A DNA stretch of 64,000 nucleotides from Caenorhabditis elegans (lineage: Eukaryota > Nematoda > Chromadorea > Rhabditida > Rhabditidae): assembly GCF_000002985.6 (NCBI RefSeq), contig NC_003284.9, positions 7,254,001-7,318,000 of the forward strand, in the 5' to 3' direction. Made by a program: the position numbers and the translations under genes. The number at the start of each line of letters is the position of its first letter. Position 1 is the stretch's first letter. This document shows, piece after piece, positions 11,665 through 24,500 of this stretch. Under the pieces are notes generated by a model. The model was not told where the DNA came from, ran no database searches, and saw nothing but the letters and a program-made list of their open reading frames with translations.

Positions 11665-13408
11665 ATGGATCAATGCGAAGCAAGTGCTTCAAACTCGTCT
11701 TGCCCATCAACAGGATCGAACTCTAACTCGAACAATTCCAACGCAAATGCTAAACTTGGAGCAACATTCAATCATGGAGAGGACATACCGCCAGCCTCTT
11801 CACCAGCAACTTCAATATCTTCAGTAATTAGCGAACAATCTGAAGCATTCCGCAATTCTCCGTAAGTTAACGCTATTCAATTCAATGAAATTTTAAATTT
11901 TACAGTTACCATGCACAATCTCCACTGAGCGCAGTTCTCTTCCAGAGACCAGACTTTCTTTCAAGTGAAGGTGACCGTCCGATGTCATATCCTTCAATGT
12001 CATCATTCTCTACAAATGTTCCGGATTCTGAGAATTCCAGCCGAAGCAGCGTGGATGGATACAATTTGAAGGATACTACTTCAGAAAAGATAAAACAGTT
12101 TCGGTGAGTCATCCATTTATTGAATCGATGTAAAAACAATTACACACCGTTTTCAGTGAGAACAATAAAAGGAAAACAAGTAATTCTTCAAGTGAAGAAG
12201 AGCCTGAAACTGAAGAAGGAGATCCAAGTAGAAAATTGAGTTCGAAAAGCGCAGAGGACAAATTTGTCGGCCGAGGAATAGACGCACCAAGAGGAAGAAT
12301 TGCCAACATTCGTCGCGAAAGTAGCTGCTCTGTGGACAGCGAAGCTGCGCACGAGCGTTTGACGAAAGCTTCGCAACAAGTTTCAACAGGTTTTGACGAC
12401 ATTGCTCTAGATTCCGAACGATCCCCAGGAACATCGGCCGAATTCCGACGCCGAGCTCCATCCTTCAACACAGTGATCGGAGAGCCAATAAGTGTTGTGA
12501 CGAACGCCTTCATTCCACATAGTTGTTCCCCAAGTCCGACTCGTCAACAGGCTGATCTGATAAAACAGTGTTATTCACCATCTACGCAACAGATGGTTCG
12601 TCCCAACATCTCATACAGTCCAAGCCCAAGAGAAAGTCCAGCACAAAGTCCAACAAGACACGCTCACAAGCTTAAGTTTCAGAGGTAAGGCATACCCACT
12701 AAAATATGTTTCACCAATTATACATTTTTCAGAGCAGAATCTCCTATATGTCGTCAACCAATCAAGCGTAAACTAACTGTTACCACATTGGCAGAGACTG
12801 ATATCAAGAGGCTGTTTGTGCCAAGAAGCAACACTTCTCCATTGGTAACTGATAAAACATTTCCGTATCCACAAAATGTCGGCCAATTGTTTGAATCTGC
12901 ATCGACCAGCAGTGAATTTTCATCCTTTTCGTAAGTTGAAATATTTTTGAAAACTGTTATATATCTCTTAAATCGGCTAATCGAATCAATATCTCAATAT
13001 TGGAGCGTTCCACACAGTCCAGGACCGCTTCGCGCAATGACCCCATTGAGCAGTGTGTCTGTTGGCGATCAAGAGGAGAACTCGCCAAGTGTCAAGGATG
13101 CCGAAGAGAAAGTGAGTCAAGTGGGGAAGATTAAACGCATAAATTCGATTAAAAACAAATAGAATGACAGAGGGGTTCCGCCGCCATCTGCCGTATGATC
13201 TGTGTTCTGTTTTCACTATCTTGCAAATGATCATTGAAGACGACGTCATCTATTTTCAACTTCAATATTTCAGACAACTGATAATGACGAAGAGATGCAG
13301 GATGTGGAGATGTCTGATAATGGAACTGAAGTCGACGATGACTTGATTCGTGCTGCAACAGAAGCACCACTTCCAGATGATGACGATCAGAACGACTTTG
13401 CATATTAG
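11665..13408 (+). CDS. PABIR/FAM122-family PP2A-B55 regulator
   Basis: Six exons (11665-11861, 11906-12103, 12157-12684, 12733-12930, 13018-13111, 13274-13408) join in phase to 449 aa. Human FAM122A/PABIR1 binds and inhibits PP2A-B55 through a short motif and an adjacent helix. The worm protein has a matching order: RGRIANIRRESS followed by EAAHERLTKASQQ (about residues 179-206), which resembles the human RLHQIKQEE...ETVHEREVQTAMQ segment; then NAFIPHSCSPSPTR (like FIPVSPAPSPTR), KQCYSPS (like KQCFSPS), PSPRESPAQSPTR, and AESPICRQPIKRK (like SQSPINCIRP...LKRK). The remainder is Ser-rich and disordered with an acidic C terminus. The start follows an acceptor (TTTTTTCAG at about 11644-11652) that could be a trans-splice site; an AATAAA lies at 13875-13880. 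The family call is my own alignment by eye, but several motifs agree in order. Confidence 0.85.
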
Positions 13409-13988
13409 AACTCATTTGCGTCATATTATTTAAATGTTAATGATACTGGTTTAACTGATGATTTAGTTCTAATTTGGCGTATCAACATATTTTAATCATT
13501 TCTGTTTTAATTTGTCATAGATTGCACCCAGCTTCCATTTCCACCACACTTGATGATCTCCTTTTATCAAGCCCCTACACAAATCAGCTTTTTCTTCTGA
13601 TACACGCGTCTCTTTAACACTGATTTAAGTGAGTCTCAAACATAGAGTGAATCTTTTGCTAGAAAACAGGGACTCCATTTTCAGTCATTTCATATGTATG
13701 CTGATGTCTCTCCTGTCTCCCGTTCGTTGTCAATTTTTTTCAAACTTTTTTTTGCCCTGTTAATTTTCACATTCGGTTACTAGAACTACTGGTACTTCTG
13801 AATGATGCTCGTTAATCACATTCAAATATGCTTACCGAAATGTATTCGAAAAGAATGATCATGCACTGAATTTCAATAAATTCATTTGCCAGCTGGAATT
13901 TGAACACAAACACACAAAAATATATTAAATTCACTAAATATGAAAAAAAAATTATTTCAGCTTTAGTAAAAATAAATACACGGAAAAA

Positions 13989-15479
13989 CTAGAAATTGTA
14001 TTCGTGGATATCATCTGATGTGGAATTTGCACCCCGCTTTCTTCTAGTTCCAATATCGTCAGGAGTAGCCCATGCGAGCATATATCTGAAGTGAAAAAGG
14101 TGATAAAGTACAATCTAGAATTGGCCAAACCTTCCGTTCACTTCAATTTTGCAAACGTAGTGTTCACGGAAGTGAATACGCTCCGCGAAATCTGATAATC
14201 CAACAACAGTCTCGAAATCTTCTTTGAATCTGAAACCACATGTTCAGTTCAAAAGCTATGTTTGACGTCACTCACGCTGATTCCACTTTATCCTGAAGGT
14301 CGTTCGCCAATTTTTGAACGTTGCATCTATGGAAGGTACCATTGTTCAACAGTTCCTAAATCAATTTAAACACTTTTAAAATCAAATTACAAATACTAAA
14401 ATTTAAAAAATTACATCTGCCAACTCTTCCATTTTGTTTTGCAACTTAAGGTTACAGCATGCATAACCATGATTGTTATAAAAACATCCTTTAAGAGGAA
14501 GGTTTCTTTCTGGATAGTTATACTCCGTGTCTCCTTTCCATCCAGGACGTGGTTTACGAGACGTTGTTGTTGGTTCTTCAGTCGTTGTTGGTCGACGAGT
14601 TGATCGTGGCTGGAAGGATTAAAATAACTTAAAATGGAAACTTATTGTATACCTCATATTCTTCGTGATGTGGCAAAACTTCGAAACTTGGATACGGATA
14701 AGGTCTGCGAGTAGTAGGTGCTGGGTAGTCAACGTATTCCTGGGATATTATTTGATTTTTGTGTTCTTATACAAAAAGAATCTTACGAATTTCGCTGGAT
14801 ATGGCTGAGGCTCCTCGTGATATGTTCTGGGTCCTGCATTATAAGAATGTTGTTGCCGCTGTTGTGGGTACTGTGGCGGTTGTTGCTGTGGATATTGAGG
14901 TTGTGGTGGAGGGGCAGAGTGCTCGATATACGCTGGTCGCGGTGCAGAATGATCAATATACGCTGAATGTGGCGCTGGCGGTGGAGGTGGATAGTGTGGT
15001 GGTGGAGGTGGATAGTGTGGTGGTGGAGGTGGTGGTGGAGGTTGCTGTTGGTATGGTGCTGGAGCAGGGACGGCATGTTGCGGATAGGGAGCTGGAGGTG
15101 GAGCAGGTGCAGGCACGGCATGCTGTGGATATGGTGCAGGAGGTGGAGCAGGAACAGGAACTGCATTCTGCGGATATGATGCTAGAGGGGGAGCGGGAGC
15201 CGGAACTGCATGTTGTGGATATGGTGCTGGTGGTGGAGCGGGTGCAGGTACAGCTTGTTGAGGGTATGGAGCCGGCGGAGGAGGTGGAGCAGTCTGTTGA
15301 GGCTGCGCTGATTGTTCGACGTATGGTGCAGGTTTTGGTGGTGGCGGTGGCGGCGGTGGTTGGGGAGTTGTTGCAGCTGGAGCACTCTCTGGATAAGTCG
15401 TTTGACTTTTGTACTCTTCAGCGGCAGTTGCCAGCTGAGAAGAAACTAATAGGAATATGAATACAAAAGACGGCATCAT
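13989..15479 (-). CDS. Secreted proline-rich protein with C-terminal ground-like domain
   Basis: Exons 15479-14787, 14739-14653, 14609-14415, 14355-14276, 14229-14131 and 14085-13989 join in phase to 416 aa. Residues 1-20 (MMPSFVFIFLLVSSQLATAA) form a signal peptide. Residues about 30-215 are Pro/Ala/Gln/Tyr repeats with units of the type APYPQHAVPAPAPPP, then PHYPPPPP and YIEHSAP. A Thr/Arg-rich linker leads into a ground-like domain (PF04155): C302 and the C310-C311 pair in GCFYNNHGYACC, FHRC (C336) and a YVCKIEVN segment near the end, the pattern of nematode hedgehog-related Grl/Ground proteins. It is probably a secreted cuticle or apical matrix component. It ends convergently with the PABIR-like gene, 580 bp away. 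The exact grl member is not assigned. Confidence 0.9.
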
Positions 15480-15915
15480 ATCGACTAAAGCGTCTGTTTT
15501 TAGATTCAGTAGGGATATATACGACTGAGTTTATCTTCATTGTAAATCTCGTACTTATAAAAATGGACTGGTTTGTTTTCTGTTCTTGTGGAATTGAGAA
15601 AAGATGGGGGAGAGGGATGGATGAGAGGGAGAGAGAGAACGTTTGGTTGTCTGTTGGGGCGGCTAATCAAATTAAAAAGTAGGCATAATTAGGGAAAACT
15701 GTTCCTAAAAGAAAATCAACAATTGATGGAAAGAAATGACATAATGATTCGCACACACCGTGCGCCACGTGGAAGAAGTGAAAACACGGCGGAAACAAAA
15801 CGTGCGGTAACGTATCATCAAATATTACCAGCGAAGAAACGTTTGCAGATTCAAGCACCAGACATGAACCATCTGGATGCACGAATTTTGCTCCTGCTCG
15901 ATGCATCCTGAAGAT
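15480..15915. other. Promoter-side intergenic stretch
   Basis: It holds the upstream region of the proline-rich gene, including a GA-rich block at 15596-15645, and reaches the stop of the next minus-strand gene. No gene is seen. Confidence 0.5.
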
Positions 15916-17227
15916 TCATGATACTATGAGATAAAAGTATAAGATATCTTTTTCAACCAACCGTTCTAATTTGCCCATTTGTCCCGGAAGAATGAGACTG
16001 TCAAACTGCATGAGAGCAGGCTTTAAGTTTTTATTTTTCCACCGCCAATTTGAAATTGTGTGGTATGGAATGAATTCACACTTGACCGAAGCAAATCCTT
16101 GAGCACACATTGCTCCCATCACATTGTTATCTGTTGTGTATCGTTCACTGTAATTAAATGGAATGCGTTCAGAATTTAAAGTGGTCACACTAAGAACTAG
16201 GCGAATGAAATTAAGTGAGACTGAATTTATGATAATGTGGAATGTTCAACATGTATTCATTTTTTCCTTTGAGAACATTACGAATAAAATTTAACAAATT
16301 TGTAAGTTTTTACTTAAAGTTTGTTGCCTAGATTTTATAATTGGTGGAAGTGGAGTGTTAAAAAATCATAAACCTCCACTTTTTCGTGTACAGTTTTGGC
16401 CTTACCGAATCTCTGTACTCAGTTGATGGAAAAATAGTGTTGAAGCTGTTGAAGCACGAACATGGAAATTTCCTCCGGCAATCATCCTAGATGACAACAC
16501 AGATTCTCCTTCAACATCAAGATAAACGTCAATTGAATCATTCCCAGTAACATCTGAACCAAACTCAGCAAGTCTTTCAGCAATTTCAATATTGTCTTAC
16601 CGAACAAATCGAATAGGTTTTCCCGCCAATACGTGTCCGGCTGCAGCATCCAAAATGACTTATTCATCATTGACAACATTGTTGCCAAATTGGCCCGTAA
16701 TAATTGAAATAGTTGGTATTGACAATGGCCGACTAAAAACGGCTGTGACTGAAAAGCAATTAACTTAAGTTTACGTCAGTCATACTAAAAGTATACCACA
16801 GATGGTAGATCTAATTTAAACGTCCTTATTTGCGGCCAGAGCATTGAAAGCATTTGATAAGAATGGTTATCCATTGCGAAAACCACAATATTCTCTAAAA
16901 TCGTCGGATCGTGAAAGGCTTTCAAATTACACAACCAGTTCAAAGTGATGTTCATGGCATGCTGCAAGAAAGAAAAAATACATAAAAACGAAGAATGAAA
17001 CCACCTGATTCAGCAAAACGATCCCAACATTGTCTTCAATCTTTGAAATTTCATTCATCAAATTCGGAAAACTTTGTAATCGTGCTAGACTGACATCGGA
17101 ATAATGTTGGCTTAAGCAGGAAAGTGTATTCGTCGCCTGTTCTCTTTTGTGGCCGATGTGAGTGAGGAAGGTTAAGAGGACTAGAATGAAAGTGCTTCCG
17201 AAAACGTTCTGGAAGTATTTTTCATCA
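15916..17227 (-). CDS. Nucleotide-diphospho-sugar transferase-like type II membrane protein (5' end unresolved)
   Basis: Exons 17227-17005, 16961-16797, 16748-16601, 16553-16406 and 16147-15916 join in phase, giving about 304 residues. The N-terminal part has a single hydrophobic segment (FGSTFILVLLTFLTHIG) typical of a Golgi signal anchor. The lumenal part matches the Nucleotid_trans family (PF03407) that is expanded in Caenorhabditis: VVFAMDNHSYQMLSMLWPQI, then YQLFQLLRANLATMLSM, QPDTYWRENLFDLF, the IDVYLDVEGES segment, an ERYTTDNNVMGAMCAQ segment and QFDSLILPGQMGK. The intron at 16600-16554 is only 47 nt; without it the frame would break. The first exon lies upstream: the frame enters 17227 in phase 2 and I could not find a matching first exon with an ATG, so the listed 5' end is the acceptor, not the start codon. 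Confidence 0.75.
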
Positions 17228-18547
17228 CTGAAAGATTTTCAAAGCTTAGCTTCTTGTTTTTGTAACTGTTGAAAATATTTCAATAATATTTTGAGGAGCT
17301 AAAATTTCAAAGATTCAACTTTTTAAAACTTTTTTTGCTGAATTCATTAACAACACCTTAACAAAAGAATAGGACTGAAATTTTTGTATTTTTTCATTTG
17401 AAAATTATTCAGTTGCTAAAAGCTACTTTCTAGACGTTTACCTTTTGCATCATGATTAAAAAGCGTATACGTGAATACCAAATTGTTATTTTAGGCACCA
17501 TTATCTCGCATCTATCCTTGAACTATTTTTCAAATAAACTACTTTGTTTTTGCATGTTACCTCCTGAAAGTTAGCCTACTAACCCATTTCTCACTGATGA
17601 TATCTAGTGAATCACTTAGATTACAAAAATTTCACTCTAAGGCAGAGCAAGAAAAAACTAAGAAGGTTTTGGGGAGTTAAGAGTCAGTTGTTTTCTTGAT
17701 CGTGAAGAGAATTATAAATTACTTTTGAGACGCGCGCACTTTTAATCTACAACTTCGTAATAATTTGTAAAAAATACACTACATTGGCTCAGAATGTAAA
17801 TAATGATGTTGTTGTAACGTATAATGATAAAAACTAGACTTGGTAAATTAAACTCAAAAATTAAACAATTTTAGTTAAAGTTGAGAGCTTAAAGTGAAAA
17901 AATTAAATGTAAAGTTGTCACTTTCAGATCGTTATTTAAAATCAGGAACCAAAATCCAACAAGCGAAATATCTTACCTTCATTCTCCGTTTTCTATTGAG
18001 TGACAAGCCTAATTGGTGGATCGTTATGCCATGAATGCGATCGAAAACAACCGAAAATCGAACTGTTGAAATTCGACCAAATCAATAGGCGACAAGTAGC
18101 ATCATGAGATGCTTATCGTCGACGCAAAGTTGTTATTACTCCACTATGCATAATTCTTGGCGGCGCAAAACTGTTGCCTTCTTCGTTTGGATGCACCGAT
18201 TAGCTGTACTACTACATTCTCTATGTCGTCTTGTATGTGGTTGGATTTTGTTGTGACTATTCATTTTCCTTTTTTATGACGTTAATATTTAAATGTTTCG
18301 GTATTAATTCAAATAATAAATTTAATAAACTAATTCATTGTAACCATAATTTTCAGAAGCACTGAGAGTTTTAGTTCAAGAATTGAGATTATACATTAAA
18401 AAGCGAGAAACAAGTACCCATAATGCATAACGAATAAATTTGTTGCCAATGCTCAAGAAAGAAAAAATGACAAGAAAATGACGATAGAAAGAGAGAAATG
18501 ACCTGTGGTAATTAAGACAAAAAACAAACAAAAACATATGAAATTTG
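17228..18547. other. Intergenic/5' stretch between transferase and unc-10
   Basis: AT-rich sequence that probably includes the missing first exon and promoter of the transferase-like gene and the 3' UTR of unc-10. Candidate GT donors with nearby ATGs occur at about 17448-17456 and 17970-17975, but their phases do not fit. Confidence 0.4.
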
Positions 18548-21500
18548 TTACTGCTGAGCACCTCCAACTGATACATCGGAATCTTTTCGAACTGGACCAG
18601 TGCCAGCAAGCGAAGAACTATGAAACAGTTTATACCACCCTATTAGTGGTTGAGATCCGAGTTCGAGGTCTTCTAATCGGATTTGCGAAATCCCCATGAA
18701 TACTTTTCTTTCCATACGACCGTAATCACCAAGCACTGTTACCTACAAATGAACATAAGTTATTAATAGAACAACCTACATCAATCTCAAACCTGAAGCG
18801 TTTTTTTCTTTGGACTATCATTAAATATTAAATGTTGCTGGAATAATGGACTAGTTGTTTTAGTGGCGGCGTTTGTCTTTGCTTTGGCAATGCATTGTTT
18901 GCCCTCCATAAGATACACTTTTACATAGGGAGCTGAAAAAGTAAGCTCAAAAATATGAAGCTATATCTTCAACATCAACAATACCTGGACAAACTTTCAC
19001 TCCCGGTTTTACTACCAGATTTTTAGCTTTGATAATTTCGACGTCAATGCCGCTTCTACCGGCCATTAAAGCGATCTGAATCTCTCCTAGCACCGGTGAG
19101 GCAAGCACTTGACGACCGACAACCTGACCCGGACCAAGATTGTCGACAAATGTACCAAGAGGACCATCAGCGAGCACTGGAAGCCAACTGAAAATTACGT
19201 CACTCAAAAACACGAAGTTACCATTGGCGTGCAAACTTGTCTGAGTGAGCAGAATCAGTGCTTTCCTTGCTGGCTTGCTTCAGAAAGGGAGGAGTGGGTT
19301 CGGTGAGCCGATCTGAAGACAAGTTTCCGGGAATTCCAACTTCCTCAGATCTAGCAAAACCGGTTCTTTTCCCTTCTGTAAAATATGATTGATAAATTTA
19401 CATAACATGTCATGCTTATGCATACCTGCTCCCCTTCCTGGTATAAAACGTGTCATTAAACTTTTCTTTCGCTCCTTCATCACATTGTTAGCAGCAGAGC
19501 CTCCGCCTGCCACAGATGACGAACTTGCCAAAGAGTTTTGTTTAGTCTCTTTGATTGGGACTCGGTTAGTGTTGGCAGTGGGAGTTTCAGCAAAAGAAGT
19601 ATTGTCATTCGAAGTATTGTTTGCATTCATGTTTCTCCTATTGACAGTTGTCATTCTGGAACATATCACGTTATCTTTTGGTGCTCATTTGTTCATTTTG
19701 TCTAATAGCTGCTCATGCGTTTGATTTTTTATTGAAAAAACAAGTAAAATAGTTGGAGCGGTATTTCATACCTAATTTAGCTGATATATATTTAACATCT
19801 TGCAACATAACTATAAATGTAAGACGTACGTAGTTGGCATGCTATTTGTTGAATGCACACTTAGCGTTTCACTTCCATCACTATAATATCCCTGGTTAGG
19901 CATTGGAGGCTGCATTTGTTGCATTTGTTGATTCGGTTGTTGTGGGTGCTGCTGTTGTTGAAAGCCCTGATGGTGTTGGGGTTGTACTCCGGCAGTCTGT
20001 TGCTGCTGATGAGCTTGCGACAACGGATGTGGCTGGTGTTGCTGATTATGCTGTTTTGGCGTCATCTGGCCTTGCGAAATCTTGTAGCGTCCATCTTCGT
20101 ACAACGGCTGATCACCCAAGTAATATTGCGAGCCATGTCGAACACTATAAAGCATAATACAAGCTGCTTGGGATGCATTAACAATTAATGTTTATAAGTT
20201 GAGAAATAAAACGTATTTATATTTTAAATACTGCTCAAAAGTTATTGTTCTTTATTTTCATAAAATATATCTGAATCACTACACTTTGAAGCAAGTATCT
20301 GAACATAAATAACTTACGATTCTCTCATTGAGTACTCATTGTCATCCCGATGCTTCCTTGTTGGATCGTACATATCCTCCCTTTCCACTGAAAATAACTC
20401 AAACTCTTTTTTTCCAAACATTCAAATTTGATGAGGACTCATGAATAATTTAATAGGTGAAGCCCGACTCTTTCAACTAATCTGCACATTCATGACGTAA
20501 CTCTCACATGCATTTTCTGTCACCTATTTTTTACACACTTACTTTGCGATAGTGCGGTTGCACTACGCGGACGTCTTTGCTGTCGTCGGTTGTAGGCTCG
20601 ACCAATCATGTTTTGCCTTCCATACCCATGATCAGATGTGTAGCCTGATTGACGTTGGTGGTTTTGTGTCCAATCAGCATACCCATGTCCACCGTGCATC
20701 CCTTTCTCACGTCTATATGTCCTGCTCTTCCGCGCGCCACCGCCTGTCGCCAGGTCAATGTCGTTCTCAAGCTCGTCGTCGTCAATGTATTCATCATTCT
20801 CCTCGTCATTTGGGGCAAGATGATGATGATGCGGCTGCTTGTCTATGTTTTGACTGATGTGGTCATAATAGTTGGAGGAGTGATCGTAATAATTGAGCTC
20901 CGACTGCGGACGTCGTGTCGGTGCGTTGTATGACGCTTTTCTCAATTTTAAACGCTGCAAAAAAGTGAGAATAATAACATGGAATTTGAAAATACTAATT
21001 ACCGTTCTCAGCGGGTTATCGTCATCCATATCAACAAGAATGCACATGAGTGAATGTTCTCCATCAAGTGGCACTGACGCCAAATCAATCAATGTCTCGC
21101 CAAGAAAACTGTTTGTACCAAATTTGTCGTAATCCCAGACAGTTAGCTAAAAAGTTAAGTTTCAGTATGCAAACAAAATTTAAAAAGTTAAAAACAAACC
21201 TCTAGTACTCTTTGCAACAACATCGGTTCAGTAAGGCCATTATAGTAAAAAACTTCATCCCAAACTGGCATGAGTGTCTCTGCTATAACAGCAGACTGCC
21301 GTCTAGATTTTTCACTTCTATCAGGCAGTAAAAATATTTTCACATATGGGTTTCTGGGAGTCCCGTCGGATCTTGGTGGTAGATCAAACCCACGAACGAG
21401 AGCAACTGAGAGTTGTCGATCATGATGAGAATACACAAATGAAACTTCTATTCGTCCAAATATGTGTCCTGTTCCAAAAGCTTGGCTCTCCTGCATCTCC

Positions 21501-24500
21501 CTATTGCTTGGAACACCAAGGTCGGGCACATCTAGAAAAAAATCATGATGACATTTTAACAAAATGTGAACTATTTTTCATCAAAAAAAAATATCTACAC
21601 CAAAGTTAACATGGTTAGAATACCTGAATAATAATAGCTTGATGTCGAACGATTGCGTGAAGTCAATGTGTTATTATGAGGGAATACGGCTGATTGTGAA
21701 TGTGGTAATGATAATTGTTGTAAAGCGGGATGTATGTCTGAAAACAAATTATTTAATTCTGAAGTTCTCAGTTCTAATTGTACCAAGAAAAAGGTCAGGG
21801 TTGGGTAATTGACGCTGAAATTGAGATGGATATGCAGATGGCACTCTTGAATACGCCGAGGATGACATTTGTGAGGGAGTAAGGTTGAGGAAGTCGTCAC
21901 CTCCAGGAATACTGGAAAGACGAGATTTAAAAATGTTGACAGAGTTTAAAAATAAAATGTATATTTACATTGCACTCCTACTAACAATCAGCTCGACAGA
22001 AGTATCATATCTGCTTGCAGCGATGCTATCATATACTTGTTCATATGTGGCATTTTGCAGAGACTGTCCATTCCATTCTACTACTTCATCGCCTGAAAAA
22101 AAAGTTGAAGAAAAAAGTCTCTCACTTCAAAACTCATTACCAGGACGGAGTCTTCCAATGGTGTCCGCCACACTGCCAGGCTTAACTTGAGTAATGAATG
22201 CACCGAGCTTCCCGGTATCCGTTCTTCGGCCGCCTACAATTTTTAAACCGAGATCCCCGTTGGCTGCAGAATTTTCAGTTCGATGAAGTATCATGTGCCC
22301 TATTAATTTTTTCTGATCAGCAGAAGGTTGCCATGTTACAGGATGCTGAAAACATTGCCAATTGGAAACTTGTCAAACTTTTAAACTTTTTTTTTTGAAT
22401 ATGTAGGACATTTAGTTATAATTTTTGTATCAAAACAGGCTTACTGATAAAAATGTTCGTATCCGTGATGCCAACAAATCTCCGCCAGATATGCTCCCTG
22501 TTCCAAAATGATCATTTCTCGATGGTGACAAGGACAGCGATTTGTCACGCCTTCGATTAGCTTGCATGTCTAAACCCCCTTGGTAAGACCCCTTCAGTAA
22601 AGCATGTGATTTACTTTTCAGCACGCTGTTTCCGCTCAAGACACCGCCACCACCACTGCCGCCTACACCAGCGCCCAACGACGATGAATCCGAGTTTTTA
22701 TGATCGCCATAAATATATCGAAGGAGGTCTGAAAAACTCATCAAAATGTCAACATGGGATTTCAAGAGTACGCACACAAACCCTTCTCAGAATTGCATTC
22801 CTCGGACAACCTCTGCACATTCGACGCTCCCATATCATCATGAAATGCGGTTTTCCCACCAGAGGCCACAACTGCTGACGTAGACATCTTCAAAGTGTTA
22901 CCACCGCCTCCAGCAATAATATCCTCTTCAGAAGATGACATTGATCGAAGTTGCCTTCAAACAATTACTTTGAACAAATAAAATGAAGAAGAATGTATGA
23001 CAAAAAATGCAGTTTATGTGAAATTGAACTACTGATGAAGAGCGAAAAAAGCTAAATGAGGCAATGCTCATTAAAAATTTGCATTGAAACCGAAAGGCGC
23101 TCTTCTGGTTTCTGTTTTGCTGTTGGTTTGACTAAAAAAGTGATCAGCAGAACAAAAAGGAAGTCATGCTAAATAATGAGAAAATGGAGACGTAACTGGA
23201 AGAGGGAAAGCAATGAACTCAAAGCTTGAGCACTTAGTACAAAAAAGACATTACTCAATTGAGTTTGTCTATTTTTTCCATTAGCCAAATTACACTTGCT
23301 CACCTATGCAATCGATTTTTCACCCGGTTCAAATGGTCGTCAGTAGAAGGACATGCTCGCACGCCTTGCGTGTTGGACTGACTCTGTGAAGAGTTGTTCC
23401 GCTCTGAAATTGATTCTCAAAATAGAATTTAGCAAGGTATTATCGATATGATATCATCTTACGTTTCTTAGATTCGAAGTTTGACGAACTTGCATAATCC
23501 TCCTCTGTTACCCGGCTGACTGTGTTTTTTCTAAGATTTCGGTTGTTTTGGTTCTGATTCTGATTATTTTGTTGTGAGCCCTGTTGCATTTGGCCATCAA
23601 ATTGTCTTTGGTCATTCTCGGAATTTCCAGTGTAGAACGTGGGTCTGAAAGCAAGTGGGTATCAAGTTTTTAAACTTTATGGGATACTTACCGCTGGTTC
23701 ATGCCATCATCCTCAACGTGATTGTATTTGTTCATGGGCGTAGTTTGCTAAATTAGAAACAATTTCGTTTTTTTTTTCATTTTAATATATTTTTCTACTC
23801 TGAACTTTGTACGACAGTACTGTAATTCTGACCAAATTTTCCGCTCTAGATGATTCTTCACATTTGTTCATTACTTTTACAGAAGTATCACCCTAATAAT
23901 AAGCTGCTCAATCTTTTTTCAAAAGCTCGTTTTTGATATCCCTGATCCCTTCACCTCTAATGACGGCTGCCTATTGAACATTCCTCCTTGCCCGTTAGTA
24001 TTCTCTCTCATTCTGTTGTTATCCGTCCGTTGTTCATTCATTTCTGAAATTATCCAGACTATATCAATTTGCGTCTCGTTCGCAATTTTAGCGCACAACA
24101 CTTTTTTGTTTTGTTTTTCACTTTCTCTTTTTATACCCCTGGAGGCTCTTACGTTGATGATGCTGCTCTTGTTGTCCATGTTGATTATGGTGTTGATGTG
24201 CCGCGCCTACGTTGTTTTGATACTGACTGGGCTGCTGTTGAGGCGTTTGTTTCATAGTTCGAGAGTCATTTGTCCTTTGTTGGTTTTGGGGGCCAGTCTG
24301 AATTATTTACATGTAGAATTTGAAATAATCGTGGAACTTTCCAACTTCAAGTACCTGGTTTCTCTGGTTTTGAGTCATATTCTGATTGTGGCTCTGTTGT
24401 TGATTTTGGTTTTGATTCATCTGATTTATCTGATTTGCCTGATTTTGACTCATTGGCTGTTGTTGCATAGCTCTTCGATTATTCTGTTGATGATTGTTGG

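Noticed and set aside
14759-15460. Plus-strand 233-codon frame and other frames over the proline-rich exon
   Set aside because: They are shadows of the repeated GC-rich exon on the minus strand; the minus frame has a signal peptide and correct splicing to a ground-like domain.
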